Shown here piece by piece: positions 36,257 through 45,544 of a DNA stretch of 64,000 bases (the first letter of the stretch is position 1; every line of letters begins with the position of its first letter). A program made the position numbers and the translations under genes. Source of the stretch: Prevotella sp. 10(H) (lineage in GTDB: Bacteria; Bacteroidota; Bacteroidia; Bacteroidales; Dysgonomonadaceae). Under the pieces are notes generated by a model. It was not told the DNA's origin and did no database searches. It saw nothing but the letters and a program-made list of their open reading frames with translations. The stretch covers positions 124,001 to 188,000 of the forward strand of contig NZ_JOMI01000004.1 in NCBI RefSeq assembly GCF_000711235.1. Direction: 5' to 3'.

Positions 36257-37294
36257 TCAGATCAATGGCATGCCCAGGCTTTCAGCCTCAACACGCATTT
36301 TCTCCGGCCATATTCCTGCCTGTATTTCCCCTATATGACCTTTACGCAAGTAGAACATACAAAGGCGTGATTGCCCGATACCGCCACCGATAGACTGCGG
36401 TAATTCACCATTCAACAGGCGTTTGTGGAAGTATAACTCCTTGCGGCTCTCTTGTCCGGACTTTTTCAACTGCTCCAGCAGTATCTCTTTATTGACACGG
36501 ATTCCCATGGATGATAGTTCCATGCCCTGGCACAAAACCGGATTCCATACAATAAGGTCACCGTTCAAACCATGATAACCATTCTCCGACCGGGTAGTCC
36601 AATCATCGTAATCCGGAGCACGCCCGTCGTGTGGCTTACCATTACTCAGGTCGCCGCCAATACCAATGATAAAGACAGCTCCGTTTTCTTCCGCTATTTT
36701 GTTCTCACGCTCTTTGGCTGTCAGATCCGGATACTTTCTAAGTAATTCCTCAGCATGGATAAATGTAATCTCGCTCGGCAAAATAGGCACTATAGATGGA
36801 AACACTTCATATACAAGATATTCTGTGCGCACCATAGCAGCATAAATACGGTTAACTACCTCTTTTAGGAAATCAAGATTCCTGTTCTTTGGCGACATCA
36901 CCATTTCCCAGTCCCACTGATCGACATACAGCGAATGCAGGTTACCCAATTCTTCATCGGCGCGTATTGCATTCATATCAGTATATATACCGTATCCCTC
37001 ATTTATACCGTAATCTGCAAGGGTCAGTCTTTTCCATTTTGCCAATGAATGTACTATTTCGGCACGTTCGTCACCCATATCTTTTATTGGGAAGTTGACA
37101 GCACGTTCCACACCGTTGAGATCATCGTTGATACCCATACCTTTCAAAACAAACAAAGGAGCTGTAACCCGTCGCAGGCGCAGCTCAGATGATAAGTTTT
37201 GCTGGAAGAAATCCTTTATTCTTTTGATACCCAGCTCAGTTTGCTGCAGATCAAGCAAAGCACAGTACTGTTTAGGCTTAATTAAATAGCTCAT
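36257..37294 (-). CDS. asnA: Aspartate-ammonia ligase (asparagine synthetase A)
   Basis: A 345-residue ATP-dependent enzyme that makes asparagine from aspartate and ammonia. It has the class II synthetase-like fold, with LRRVTAPLFVLKGMGINDDL, KWKRLTLADYG, YVDQWDWE and the C-terminal GGGIGQSRLCMFYLRKGHIG. Length is typical for the Bacteroidota enzyme. The minus-strand promoter at 37333 lies 39 nt upstream. Confidence 0.95.
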   Translation of the reverse strand: MSYLIKPKQYCALLDLQQTELGIKRIKDFFQQNLSSELRLRRVTAPLFVLKGMGINDDLNGVERAVNFPIKDMGDERAEIVHSLAKWKRLTLADYGINEGYGIYTDMNAIRADEELGNLHSLYVDQWDWEMVMSPKNRNLDFLKEVVNRIYAAMVRTEYLVYEVFPSIVPILPSEITFIHAEELLRKYPDLTAKERENKIAEENGAVFIIGIGGDLSNGKPHDGRAPDYDDWTTRSENGYHGLNGDLIVWNPVLCQGMELSSMGIRVNKEILLEQLKKSGQESRKELYFHKRLLNGELPQSIGGGIGQSRLCMFYLRKGHIGEIQAGIWPEKMRVEAESLGMPLI

Positions 37295-37332
37295 TTTTAA
37301 GTTTCGAATATTTTTAATGTTAAAAGACTAGC

Positions 37333-37340
37333 AAAGTTAG
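37333..37340 (-). promoter_or_regulatory. Promoter -7 element for asnA
   Basis: TAACTTTG on the minus strand matches TAnnTTTG, 38 nt upstream of the ATG at 37294. Confidence 0.5.
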
Positions 37341-37410
37341 CGGTTTAATATTAATATGGAAATATTTTTCTGTATAATTTAGACAATATGATAAAGTGTT
37401 AATAATATTG

Positions 37411-37643
37411 TTTTACATTAATTAACAATACATTGTTAAAAAGTAACGAAAGTAACGGATTTTACAATTAGTCAACATTATTTCTCGCAAAGACGCTATG
37501 TCGCAAAAGGTAACAAAAGTAACAGATATTTTAGTAGACAAGCAAACAAGATACGGATACAGGTTAAAAACTTGTCTACTCGTTTACTTGTGTCTAACAT
37601 TTCATTTCAAAGAACCAACAGCTAATGGCTACAAGCTATCAAC
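37411..37643 (-). repeat. Diverged intergenic repeat, copy B (inverted)
   Basis: The reverse complement of this stretch matches 29722-29981. The palindrome corresponding to 29953-29970 is at 37422-37439 with its centre changed. Copy A has an extra 8-bp duplication (CAGTAAAC) that this copy lacks. Like copy A it lies between divergent genes (asnA and the SQR-like gene). A 68-codon plus frame at 37498-37704 crosses the repeat and is not supported. Apart from the asnA promoter nothing else is seen in this 542-bp gap. Confidence 0.8.
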
Positions 37644-37836
37644 TAATACTATAGATAAAATTCCCAACACATATTTAATACAAAAAAGAAAAGTTAAAAG
37701 TTAAGAAAAAACGCGAAAACCCGCATGGGGACGGAATTACGTTTGTATCGTGTATAAAAAAAATCTACCTTTACATTTAATAGAGTATACTTTTAAATGA
37801 AAAACAATCTGGAACAATAAATCTTCATAAACACTA

Positions 37837-39189
37837 ATGCCAAGTAAAAAAATTAACCGCAGAAAGTTTCTAAAAATTGCGGCAGCAACAGGTGTAGCAG
37901 GTGTTATCACCGCTACAGGAGTATATAAACTCACAGAATTCTCAAGTAAAGCAAAAGGTAAAATAGTCATTATCGGTGGAGGCGCAGCAGGACTTAGCAT
38001 GGCCGCGCTGTTAGGCCGTTGGCTGGACAATCCCGACATAACGTTAATAGATCCCAGCGACCGCCAGTATTACCAACCGGGATTTACCCTTGTGGCCTCA
38101 GGAGTATACAAACCGGAGGATGTATGGAAAGAACAAAAAGACTGTATCCATAGCCATACCAAATGGATAAAGGACATTGTAAAAGAAGTAAAACCTGTTT
38201 CAAATCAGGTAATAACCGCCGAAAACGGCACTATTCCATACGATTTTCTGGTACTAACTCCCGGTTTACAAATAAATTGGGAAAAGACTGAAGGAATTAC
38301 TCAGCAAACCTTGGGACTGGGAAATGCACATACAATATACGATTTCGAAGGGGCTCAAAAAACATGGGCAGCTATACAGGAATTCTCAAAGACAGGAGGA
38401 AAGGGTATTTTCACCGATACTTATACAAAGCATAAATGTGGAGGTGCTCCGAAGAAAATATGCTTGCTCACCGAACATTATACACGTAAACAGGAAACAA
38501 GAAATAACGTAGACCTGCATTATTATACAGCATCGCACGAACTTTATGATGTACCTTATTATACACCGCGCCTACTGGAAATTTATAATGAAAGAAATGT
38601 GCCTATTAACCTGAATACGCGCCTGAAAGGAGTGGATACCTCTGCTAAACGTGTATATATGGAACGTATAGAAACTATAGGTGATGAAAAGATCACTATT
38701 CCTTTTACTGAAGATTATGACTTTCTTCACTTTACCCCGCCTATGTCAGCGCCTGACTTTGTGAAAGAATCGGGCTTGTCATGGACTGAGGGCAAATTAG
38801 CAGCAGAAGGCTGGGTAATGGTCGATAAAGAAACATTGATTCACAAAACATACTCTAATATTGTTTGTCTGGGCGATTGCGCAGGTATACCTACCAGTAA
38901 GACTTCGGCTGCAGTGCGTAAACAGGTGCCTGTGGCTGCAATGAACCTGATTTCACTTATGGATGGGAAGACTCCCGAAACAAAATATAACGGGTATGCA
39001 GCTTGTCCGATAATAACGGATTACGGCCATGTACTGTTATGCGAATTCGACTATGATAAAAATCCGCAACCATCTACTCCGTTTACTCATCTCGATATGT
39101 CGAGAGAACAGGCTGCGGCATGGCATCTTAAAGTAAGTGTTCTGAAACCAATGTACTTCAATGGCATGCTCAACGGATACGGTATGTAA
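37837..39189 (+). CDS. Sulfide:quinone oxidoreductase-like flavoprotein with Tat signal
   Basis: A 450-residue FAD-dependent oxidoreductase. The N-terminus has a twin-arginine motif (NRRKFLK, R8-R9) and a hydrophobic stretch (about 14-33), so it is probably exported folded or membrane anchored. The FAD site KIVIIGGGAAGLSMAALLG follows at about 42-60. DRQYYQPGFTLVASGVY, the Cys of HKCGGAPKK, and CLGDCAGIPTSKTSAAVRKQ are typical of sulfide:quinone oxidoreductases and related enzymes. The family oxidises sulfide and reduces quinone; substrate here is inferred. A strong terminator follows. Confidence 0.85.
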   Translation: MPSKKINRRKFLKIAAATGVAGVITATGVYKLTEFSSKAKGKIVIIGGGAAGLSMAALLGRWLDNPDITLIDPSDRQYYQPGFTLVASGVYKPEDVWKEQKDCIHSHTKWIKDIVKEVKPVSNQVITAENGTIPYDFLVLTPGLQINWEKTEGITQQTLGLGNAHTIYDFEGAQKTWAAIQEFSKTGGKGIFTDTYTKHKCGGAPKKICLLTEHYTRKQETRNNVDLHYYTASHELYDVPYYTPRLLEIYNERNVPINLNTRLKGVDTSAKRVYMERIETIGDEKITIPFTEDYDFLHFTPPMSAPDFVKESGLSWTEGKLAAEGWVMVDKETLIHKTYSNIVCLGDCAGIPTSKTSAAVRKQVPVAAMNLISLMDGKTPETKYNGYAACPIITDYGHVLLCEFDYDKNPQPSTPFTHLDMSREQAAAWHLKVSVLKPMYFNGMLNGYGM

Positions 39190-39214
39190 CGATTTATAAA
39201 AGAGCGATATAAAT

Positions 39215-39250
39215 AAAAAGCCGCTTTGTTAATGCAAAGCGGCTTTTTTA
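39215..39250 (+). terminator. Intrinsic terminator after the SQR-like gene
   Basis: GCCGCTTTG (39220-39228) pairs with CAAAGCGGC (39235-39243), flanked by A5 and T6. The IS copy begins 17 nt after the last stem base. Confidence 0.9.
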
Positions 39251-39301
39251 TTTGTTATTCTGTCCCGTCCTAAAATAGGTTTACAACAAAAACAACTTAT
39301 T

Positions 39302-39736
39302 ATGGAACATCAAGAAAATGAGTATTATGTCAAACGTACTCAAAAAGACTACAGCCTATCTTTTAAACTTCAAGTGGTTCAAGAAATTGAATCCCGAGAG
39401 CTCAACTTAACTCAAGCAGCTCTCAAGTATGGCATTCAATCAACCAGCACAATTCGCACTTGGCTCAGAAAATTTGGTACCTTAGACCGAGAATTACAAG
39501 TCAAATTTACTATGGAAAAGACTCCTGAACAACGGTTAATGGAACTGGAAGCTAAAGTTCGTCTGCTTGAAAAGCAAAAGGCGAGTTTAGAGAAGCAGCT
39601 TGAATTTCAACAGGATAAGGCAATCATGTTTGATATTATGATCGACATAGCCGAAAAAGAGTTTAATATTCCCGTCCGAAAAAAGTCTGTACCCGAAGCA
39701 TCGAACGCTTCAAAGAAGAAAGGACAGCAACCATGA
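39302..39736 (+). CDS. IS3-family OrfA (copy 2)
   Basis: A 144-residue helix-turn-helix and coiled-coil protein identical to OrfA of copies 1 and 3. In this copy the base before the element is C, so the upstream ATG seen in copies 1 and 3 is absent. This shows that the internal ATG is the true start. A frameshift heptamer is at 39679-39685. Confidence 0.92.
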   Translation: MEHQENEYYVKRTQKDYSLSFKLQVVQEIESRELNLTQAALKYGIQSTSTIRTWLRKFGTLDRELQVKFTMEKTPEQRLMELEAKVRLLEKQKASLEKQLEFQQDKAIMFDIMIDIAEKEFNIPVRKKSVPEASNASKKKGQQP

Positions 39737-40572
39737 TTTATTCATGTGATGTCTTCGGGATCAGCCGACAGGCTTATTATAAACGAGTTGACAGAGCTAA
39801 GCAGAAACAAGCTTATGGCGAGTATGTTATATCCAAAGTTCAGGATGTTCGAGTGGCTATGCCCAGACTTGGAACTCGCAAATTATATTACCTGTTGGGT
39901 TCTTCTTTGAATATTGGCAGAGATAAACTATTCAGTATCCTCAGGGCCAATAAAATGTTAATAAGTCCTGTTCGGTCATATACCAAGACTACTATGTCAA
40001 AACATTGGCTACATAAACATCCCAACCTGTTAAAGGATATGATTGTCTATCGCCCCGAACAGGTTTTTGTGAGTGATATAACCTATATTAAATCAAAACA
40101 AAAGACACATTATCTGTCTTTGATTACTGATGCCTGTTCCAGAAAAATAGTTGGATATCATCTAAGTAATGATTTGGGTGCACAAAGTGTATCTAAAGCT
40201 CTGAAAATGGCGATAAAGACTAGAGTTTACCATAACCCTTTGATTCATCACTCTGATAGGGGATTACAATATTGCTCTGAATTATATCAGAAAATATTAG
40301 CTAAGAATAAAATTACTCCATCGATGACTGATGGCTATGATTGCTATCAAAATGCACTGGCTGAGAGAATTAATGGAATACTAAAACATGAGTTCTTATT
40401 TACAAAATGCAATAACTATCAGCAATTAAGCCTGTTAATTAAACAATCTATTGATATTTATAACAATAAAAGACCACATTTGGCTCTGAATATGAAAACG
40501 CCTAACTTTATCCATCTGAAACAAAAAACCAATGAACATAAATCCATCGGTTCTTATACTATTTTAATATAA
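39733..40572 (+). CDS. IS3-family OrfB transposase (copy 2)
   Basis: A 279-residue DDE transposase identical to the copy 1 protein, with D115, D175 and E211 intact. The ATG overlaps the orfA stop. Confidence 0.95.
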   Translation: MIYSCDVFGISRQAYYKRVDRAKQKQAYGEYVISKVQDVRVAMPRLGTRKLYYLLGSSLNIGRDKLFSILRANKMLISPVRSYTKTTMSKHWLHKHPNLLKDMIVYRPEQVFVSDITYIKSKQKTHYLSLITDACSRKIVGYHLSNDLGAQSVSKALKMAIKTRVYHNPLIHHSDRGLQYCSELYQKILAKNKITPSMTDGYDCYQNALAERINGILKHEFLFTKCNNYQQLSLLIKQSIDIYNNKRPHLALNMKTPNFIHLKQKTNEHKSIGSYTILI

Positions 40573-40611
40573 ATCCTGTAAACCTATTTTAGGACGGGAC
40601 ATTCGAAAAAA

Positions 40612-41067
40612 TTATTTCTTCAAAATATACATATCTGCCATCTCTCCGGTAATCCTGTTACCCTCCATGTCCAGTTGAGTAAGCATGTTTTCTCCTACAA
40701 AATATTGATTTGGTGATTCTTTCACACCGTCAAGTATTACAGTATTACCAGCAGGATTCCAGGTATATTTACCTTTTTCTTCCGATTTACTGTTTTTCTT
40801 GCCTACATATTCAATATTTTTTACGTAAGTGCTGTCATCAAGCTTAATTGACACTATCATACCCTCTCCACTTGCAGTAGGCACTTTTCCAGTGTAAGTA
40901 CCCTTATAGTCGAGTGAGTTTTTGGCATTATGTTGATCAGTTGTATTTTTTGCAACTTCCGAAAACTCATCCACAGATGGTTTTTCTTCCTGATTTTTTT
41001 GAGCGTTTCCACCACCGCAACTATATAGCATACCCATAGCTGCTATGATTACAAATAATTTTTTCAT
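40612..41067 (-). CDS. NlpE-like lipoprotein
   Basis: A 151-residue lipoprotein (lipobox LYSC, Cys at 17). YKGTYTGKVPTASGEGMIVS and the later KGKYTWNPAGNTVIL fit the NlpE N-terminal domain, which in E. coli senses surface and copper stress. The usual Cys-x-x-Cys after the first strand (as in PCADC) is replaced by PTASG, so a redox or copper role by those residues is lost. It starts 8 nt after the HMA-domain gene on the same strand, which suggests a copper-related pair. Copy 2 of the IS lies just past its stop. Confidence 0.72.
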   Translation of the reverse strand: MKKLFVIIAAMGMLYSCGGGNAQKNQEEKPSVDEFSEVAKNTTDQHNAKNSLDYKGTYTGKVPTASGEGMIVSIKLDDSTYVKNIEYVGKKNSKSEEKGKYTWNPAGNTVILDGVKESPNQYFVGENMLTQLDMEGNRITGEMADMYILKK

Positions 41068-41075
41068 TTTAGTTT

Positions 41076-41393
41076 CTATTTTTTCTGTTCACTATTATGT
41101 AGCTTTACCTCATAGCCCAATTTTTCAATGGCAGCCTGAAGTTTTTCTACAGTTGTTTGAGCACTCTTGAACTCAATCTGTACAGTTTTATTTTCCAGAT
41201 CGATCTTCATATCTGTTACTCCTTTTTCAAATGCAATATTTTTTTCAATCTTCTTTACACAATTCTCACAAGTCATAGATACATCGAATGTTACTATTTC
41301 CTTACCATTTTTTACAGGTTTCTTATCCTGAGCTTCCATAGTCGTTCCTATACCAAGCATTAAAACCAATGTAATTAATAAAATTCTCATCAT
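41076..41393 (-). CDS. Exported heavy-metal-associated domain protein
   Basis: A 105-residue protein with a signal peptide (ending TTMEAQ, about residue 21) and one HMA domain with the metal-binding CxxC in MTCENCVKKIEK, ending EKLGYEVKL. Such domains bind Cu(I) or other soft metals; the export signal suggests a periplasmic carrier. It is expressed with the NlpE-like lipoprotein. Confidence 0.85.
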   Translation of the reverse strand: MMRILLITLVLMLGIGTTMEAQDKKPVKNGKEIVTFDVSMTCENCVKKIEKNIAFEKGVTDMKIDLENKTVQIEFKSAQTTVEKLQAAIEKLGYEVKLHNSEQKK

Positions 41394-41480
41394 AGTTTTT
41401 TGTTTTTGTGTTTAATAATAAACAGATTAGCACCAATAAAGTTTATTTACTCGCTGAAATAGCCGGAAATTTATAAAAGT

Positions 41481-41609
41481 TTAACGCCCAGTCAATTCCG
41501 CAATTTTAGCAGACATCTGATCTGCATCTAATCCTCGCTCAATAATCATGCCGTCTTTATCTAAAAGGAGGAGATGAGGAATTCGGTTTATACCATAAAA
41601 TAACTTAAA
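41481..41609 (-). pseudogene. Remnant of a TlpA-like thioredoxin C-terminus
   Basis: In the gap between the HMA gene and the TlpA-like gene, a minus-strand frame reads YGINRIPHLLLLDKDGMIIE, then RGLDADQMSAKIAELTGR and TAA (41481-41483). It matches the C-terminal strand of the adjacent TlpA-like protein (YGIDLIPYYILIDKDGVIME) and typical relatives, but no start, signal or active-site part precedes it. About 43 residues remain. It is best read as the end of a deleted tandem paralogue. Confidence 0.7.
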
Positions 41610-41611
41610 TA

Positions 41612-42646
41612 TTATCGCGTCAGTTTGGATAACTTATTTTCTCCTGCTATTGGTATATTACCCCCTCTCTCCATTATTACCCCGTCTTTATCAATTAAAA
41701 TATAATAGGGGATTAAATCAATCCCATAAGCAGAAATAGACTCGCTATCCCAACCTTTAAGGTCCGATATCTGAGGCCACGTAATATTGAGTTCCGCCAT
41801 TGCCTTTTTCCACTCTTCCACATCTTTATCCAGAGATACTCCTACTACTTCAATATCTTTATTCTTGAATTGAGTATACCGCCCCAAAAGATATGGTATT
41901 TCTCGCCGACAAGATGCAAGGTTCCACGAAGCCCAGAAGCTTACCAGCACATACTTTCCCTTCCCCACATAATCTGATAAGGCAACATCATTTCCTTCCG
42001 GTGTTATCCCTTTTACATCTACATACTTTTTGCCTACAGATGTCTCTTCCCGCTTTTGTAATGTTTTTTCCATATTCTGAACAGCCTTATATTTTAGCAG
42101 TTCAGGCTTAAAGGATGCCAGTATATCTCTGACTTCACTTACATCCAGAAGCCGCGCATTACATGTGAGAAAGTATGCCCCAAGCAGATTCTGATTATTC
42201 TTTTTTGTAAATTCAGCAAGTAACTCACTATCGGGAGCCTCTGAACGAGCCATAGCAGAAAAGAAATCACGAACAGCTTCATTCATCGAAGTTCCCTTTA
42301 TGTCCACCATTCTTCCCGAATCGTCCACACTCAGTTCAATATTGCCTGGTTCGATAAAAATCGGAATCATTGTAACCGTTTTTTCTTCTGGAGAATCTTC
42401 AAACGTAATAAAACAAAGACTTTCACTTTCTTTGACTGTTCTCTTAAACGTAAATTTTCCTCCTTTGACATATGTCGTATCTATATTCACCTTATCTTTC
42501 CAAATAGAATCCAGCGCTTGTAAATATACGGCCTTACCCTCATATTCATTACCGGCTACAGTACCCGATATAGTATATGTATCTTTCTCTGCACAAGACG
42601 TCATTAACAATATAATGACTGCCAAAAACAATGTTACTTTTTTCAT
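41612..42646 (-). CDS. TlpA-like thioredoxin-fold lipoprotein, DUF4369 type
   Basis: A 344-residue lipoprotein (MTSC, Cys at 18). An N-terminal DUF4369 beta-rich domain (about 25-115) is followed by a thioredoxin-like domain (about 205-344) with YVLVSFWASW and YGIDLIPYYILIDKDG. The active site, normally WCxxC, reads WNLASC: only C246 remains and one residue is inserted, so disulphide exchange is unlikely. The C-terminus also differs from relatives, ending NKLSKLTR, while a more typical end survives as a remnant just downstream. It follows gcvP by 26 nt. Confidence 0.8.
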   Translation of the reverse strand: MKKVTLFLAVIILLMTSCAEKDTYTISGTVAGNEYEGKAVYLQALDSIWKDKVNIDTTYVKGGKFTFKRTVKESESLCFITFEDSPEEKTVTMIPIFIEPGNIELSVDDSGRMVDIKGTSMNEAVRDFFSAMARSEAPDSELLAEFTKKNNQNLLGAYFLTCNARLLDVSEVRDILASFKPELLKYKAVQNMEKTLQKREETSVGKKYVDVKGITPEGNDVALSDYVGKGKYVLVSFWASWNLASCRREIPYLLGRYTQFKNKDIEVVGVSLDKDVEEWKKAMAELNITWPQISDLKGWDSESISAYGIDLIPYYILIDKDGVIMERGGNIPIAGENKLSKLTR

Positions 42647-42672
42647 ATTATATAGATTAGTTAGCTAATATC

Positions 42673-45525
42673 TTATCCCATATCACACAGACATGTAATA
42701 AGATTCCTGTCTCCATAAGCATTATCTATACGTGCCACATTAATCCAGAACTTGTTATTCTTTACAAATTCGAGCGGATAAGCAGCTTTTGAGCGCGGAT
42801 AAGCATGTTTCCATTCATCTGCGCAAATTTCATATTCGGGATGTGGAGCATTTACCAGTACATTATCTTCTTTGGTATATGTACCGTTTTCCACCTCTTT
42901 GATTTCTACCCATATCTGGTTCATTGTATCCACAAAGCGGTCAAGTTCAGCCAAGCTTTCACTTTCGGTAGGTTCTATCATCAATGTTCCGTGCACAGGG
43001 AACGATAGTGTCGGTGCATGGTAACCGTAATCCATCAAACGTTTGGCAATATCGGACTCTGTAATACCGGAAGTATCTTTTACTTTACGGCATTCGAGAA
43101 TCAACTCATGCCCTACCCTACCTGTAGTACCACGGTAAACCACTCCGTAAGTATTTTTGAAACATTCTGCCAGATAATTAGCGCTTAGTATGGCAATCTT
43201 AGTAGCACGTGTCAGTCCCTCGGCACCCATCATACGAATATAACCGTAAGTGATAGGCAGAATACCCGCACTACCGAACGGAGCAGAAGCCACCGTATTT
43301 ACCGTACTGCCGTCGAGTTCAGGATGATGAGGCAGGAACGGTACCAGATGTTCCGCAACGCATATAGGGCCTTCGCCCGGACCACCGCCACCGTGAGGTA
43401 TAGCAAATGTCTTATGCAGATTGAGGTGACAGACATCCGCTCCAATAAAGCCCGGATTGGTAAGTCCTACCTGTGCATTCATATTTGCCCCGTCCATATA
43501 TACCTGTCCGCCTTTTTCATGGACAACTTTACACATCTCCTTGATTTCTTTCTCGAAGATTCCGTGTGTAGACGGATAAGTAATCATGCAACCTGCCAGA
43601 TTATCTTTATGCTGGTCAGCCTTTGCCTGCAAATCTTCCAATACGACATTGCCTTGTGCATCACAATCTACCGTTACTGTTTCATATCCGGCCTGTATAG
43701 CAGATGCCGGATTGGTACCATGTGCCGATGCAGGGATAAGAATGATATTACGGTGTCCCTGCCCGATACTTTCCTGATATTTGCGGATTGTCATCAGCCC
43801 GGCATATTCGCCTGCTGCACCCGAATTCGGTTGGAAACTTACGCCTGCAAAACCAGTTATCTCTTTCAAATATTCGCCGAGTTCACCGATAAGTTCGGTA
43901 TAGCCCTGAGTTTGCGACTGAGGAGCAAAAGGATGTATATTTTGGAAACCGGCATGACCGAGAGGCAACATTTCAGATGCCGCATTCAATTTCATTGTAC
44001 ATGAGCCTAATGAAATCATCGAATGAGCAAGTGATATATCTTTTCTGTCGAGGCGTTTTATATAACGCATCAATTCGGTTTCGGTATGATAAGAGTTGAA
44101 TACCTCATTTGTCAGGTATTCACTTTTGCGCAAGAATTTATCTGAGATAACCATCTTTTCCGGAAGGTCGTCTATCATGTATACTTCGCTGCGTCCGGCA
44201 GCCAAAGAGAAAACGGCTAGAAGTTCATGCGCTTTGTATTCGGTAATCGTTTCATCTATACTAAGGCCGACTTCGCCCGCTTCGTAATAACGAAGATTGA
44301 TATCACGCATTTCTGCATATTCGCGAATAGAATATTGAGAAACTCCGCTTGGAAAACCGATTTTCAAGGTATCTAAATACTGCTCGTTAAGAATAGTATA
44401 TCCCAGTGCTTTCAGTTCGTCCGCAATGAGAGCCGTCGCCGAATGAATCCGCTTTGCTATATTCTTCAAACCCTCAGGCCCATGATAAACGGCATAGAAT
44501 CCGGCCATGGTAGCCAGTAAGGCCTGAGCCGTACATATATTAGATGTTGCTTTCTCACGTTTGATATGTTGTTCGCGGGTCTGTAACGCCATGCGGTACG
44601 CAGCCTTTCCGTAAGCATCTTTGGACACGCCGATGATACGTCCCGGCACATTACGTTTATAATCTTCTTTAGTAGCAAAGAATCCGGCAGACGGCCCACC
44701 ATAGAACATTGGGATACCAAAACGCTGACTGCTTCCGAATGCAATGTCTGCACCCCATTCTCCCGGAGGAATGAGCAATGTCAATGCCATAAGGTCTGTA
44801 GCGACCGCTACTTTACATGCTGCATCATGCGCTTTTTCAGTGAATGCTGTATAATTTTCGATATTTCCGTTAGAGTTTGGATATTGGATAATAGCTCCGA
44901 AGAAGCTGTTATCGAATTCGAACGACTTGTAATCACCAACGACTACTTTTATTCCCTGCGGTTCGGTACGGGTATTGATTACTGCCAGTGTTTGAGGAAA
45001 GATATTTTTATCTACAAACAACTTGTTTGCTTCATTCTTTATCTGGTCACGACTGCGAAGCGCATACATCATAGCAGCAGCTTCGGCACCGGCTGTAGCT
45101 TCATCCAATAGCGAACAGTTCGACAAAGGCAAACCTGTGAGTTCGCTCACCATTGTCTGGAAATTCATCAGGGCTTCAAGGCGTCCCTGTGATATCTCAG
45201 CCTGATAGGGTGTATATGATGTATACCATACCGGATTTTCGAATACATTGCGAAAAATAGGTGCAGGGCAAACAGTATCATACCAGCCCATGCCGATATA
45301 TGAAGCACATATACGGTTTTTCGACGCCATCAACGCCATTTCTTCGGCATATTCGTGTTCACTCAGGGCCTCCGGCAATTTCAATCCGCTTTTAAGACGT
45401 ATATTCTGAGGAATAGTCTGGTCTATCAATTCATCGAGCGAGTTCAGCCCGATTTTAGCCAGCATAACTTTTTCTTCTTCTGCACTGATGCCGATATGGC
45501 GATCCTGAAATTTTTCGCTTTCCAT
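42673..45525 (-). CDS. gcvP: Glycine dehydrogenase (decarboxylating), P-protein
   Basis: A 950-residue PLP enzyme of the glycine cleavage system that decarboxylates glycine and loads the methylamine on the H-protein. N- and C-terminal halves are fused in one chain. The PLP lysine is K705 in NLHKTFAIPHGGGGPG; FQPNSGAAGEYAGL and HDYR-like regions also fit. No gcvT or gcvH is adjacent. The MBL hydrolase gene lies 19 nt upstream and the TlpA-like gene 26 nt downstream on the same strand. glyA in this window supplies its substrate. Confidence 0.96.
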   Translation of the reverse strand: MESEKFQDRHIGISAEEEKVMLAKIGLNSLDELIDQTIPQNIRLKSGLKLPEALSEHEYAEEMALMASKNRICASYIGMGWYDTVCPAPIFRNVFENPVWYTSYTPYQAEISQGRLEALMNFQTMVSELTGLPLSNCSLLDEATAGAEAAAMMYALRSRDQIKNEANKLFVDKNIFPQTLAVINTRTEPQGIKVVVGDYKSFEFDNSFFGAIIQYPNSNGNIENYTAFTEKAHDAACKVAVATDLMALTLLIPPGEWGADIAFGSSQRFGIPMFYGGPSAGFFATKEDYKRNVPGRIIGVSKDAYGKAAYRMALQTREQHIKREKATSNICTAQALLATMAGFYAVYHGPEGLKNIAKRIHSATALIADELKALGYTILNEQYLDTLKIGFPSGVSQYSIREYAEMRDINLRYYEAGEVGLSIDETITEYKAHELLAVFSLAAGRSEVYMIDDLPEKMVISDKFLRKSEYLTNEVFNSYHTETELMRYIKRLDRKDISLAHSMISLGSCTMKLNAASEMLPLGHAGFQNIHPFAPQSQTQGYTELIGELGEYLKEITGFAGVSFQPNSGAAGEYAGLMTIRKYQESIGQGHRNIILIPASAHGTNPASAIQAGYETVTVDCDAQGNVVLEDLQAKADQHKDNLAGCMITYPSTHGIFEKEIKEMCKVVHEKGGQVYMDGANMNAQVGLTNPGFIGADVCHLNLHKTFAIPHGGGGPGEGPICVAEHLVPFLPHHPELDGSTVNTVASAPFGSAGILPITYGYIRMMGAEGLTRATKIAILSANYLAECFKNTYGVVYRGTTGRVGHELILECRKVKDTSGITESDIAKRLMDYGYHAPTLSFPVHGTLMIEPTESESLAELDRFVDTMNQIWVEIKEVENGTYTKEDNVLVNAPHPEYEICADEWKHAYPRSKAAYPLEFVKNNKFWINVARIDNAYGDRNLITCLCDMG

Positions 45526-45544
45526 GGTATTTTCCGTATGTTAT

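Larger units (their letters stand above)
39261..40601 (+). mobile_element. IS3-family insertion sequence, copy 2
   Basis: A complete 1,341-bp element with the same terminal repeats as copy 1 and a TTC target duplication (39258-39260 and 40602-40604). It sits between the SQR terminator and the 3' end of the NlpE-like gene, whose stop codon is 10 bp from the right end. It is in direct orientation to copy 1, 16,173 bp away. Flanking genes are intact. Confidence 0.95.

Noticed and set aside
37498-37704. 68-codon frame between asnA and the SQR-like gene
   Set aside because: It runs through the diverged intergenic repeat and has no counterpart in the other copy in any conserved frame.
43324-44004. 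226-codon plus-strand open frame inside gcvP
   Set aside because: It is antisense to a clear gcvP coding region, is Cys/Ile-rich without a domain, and fits a codon-bias shadow.
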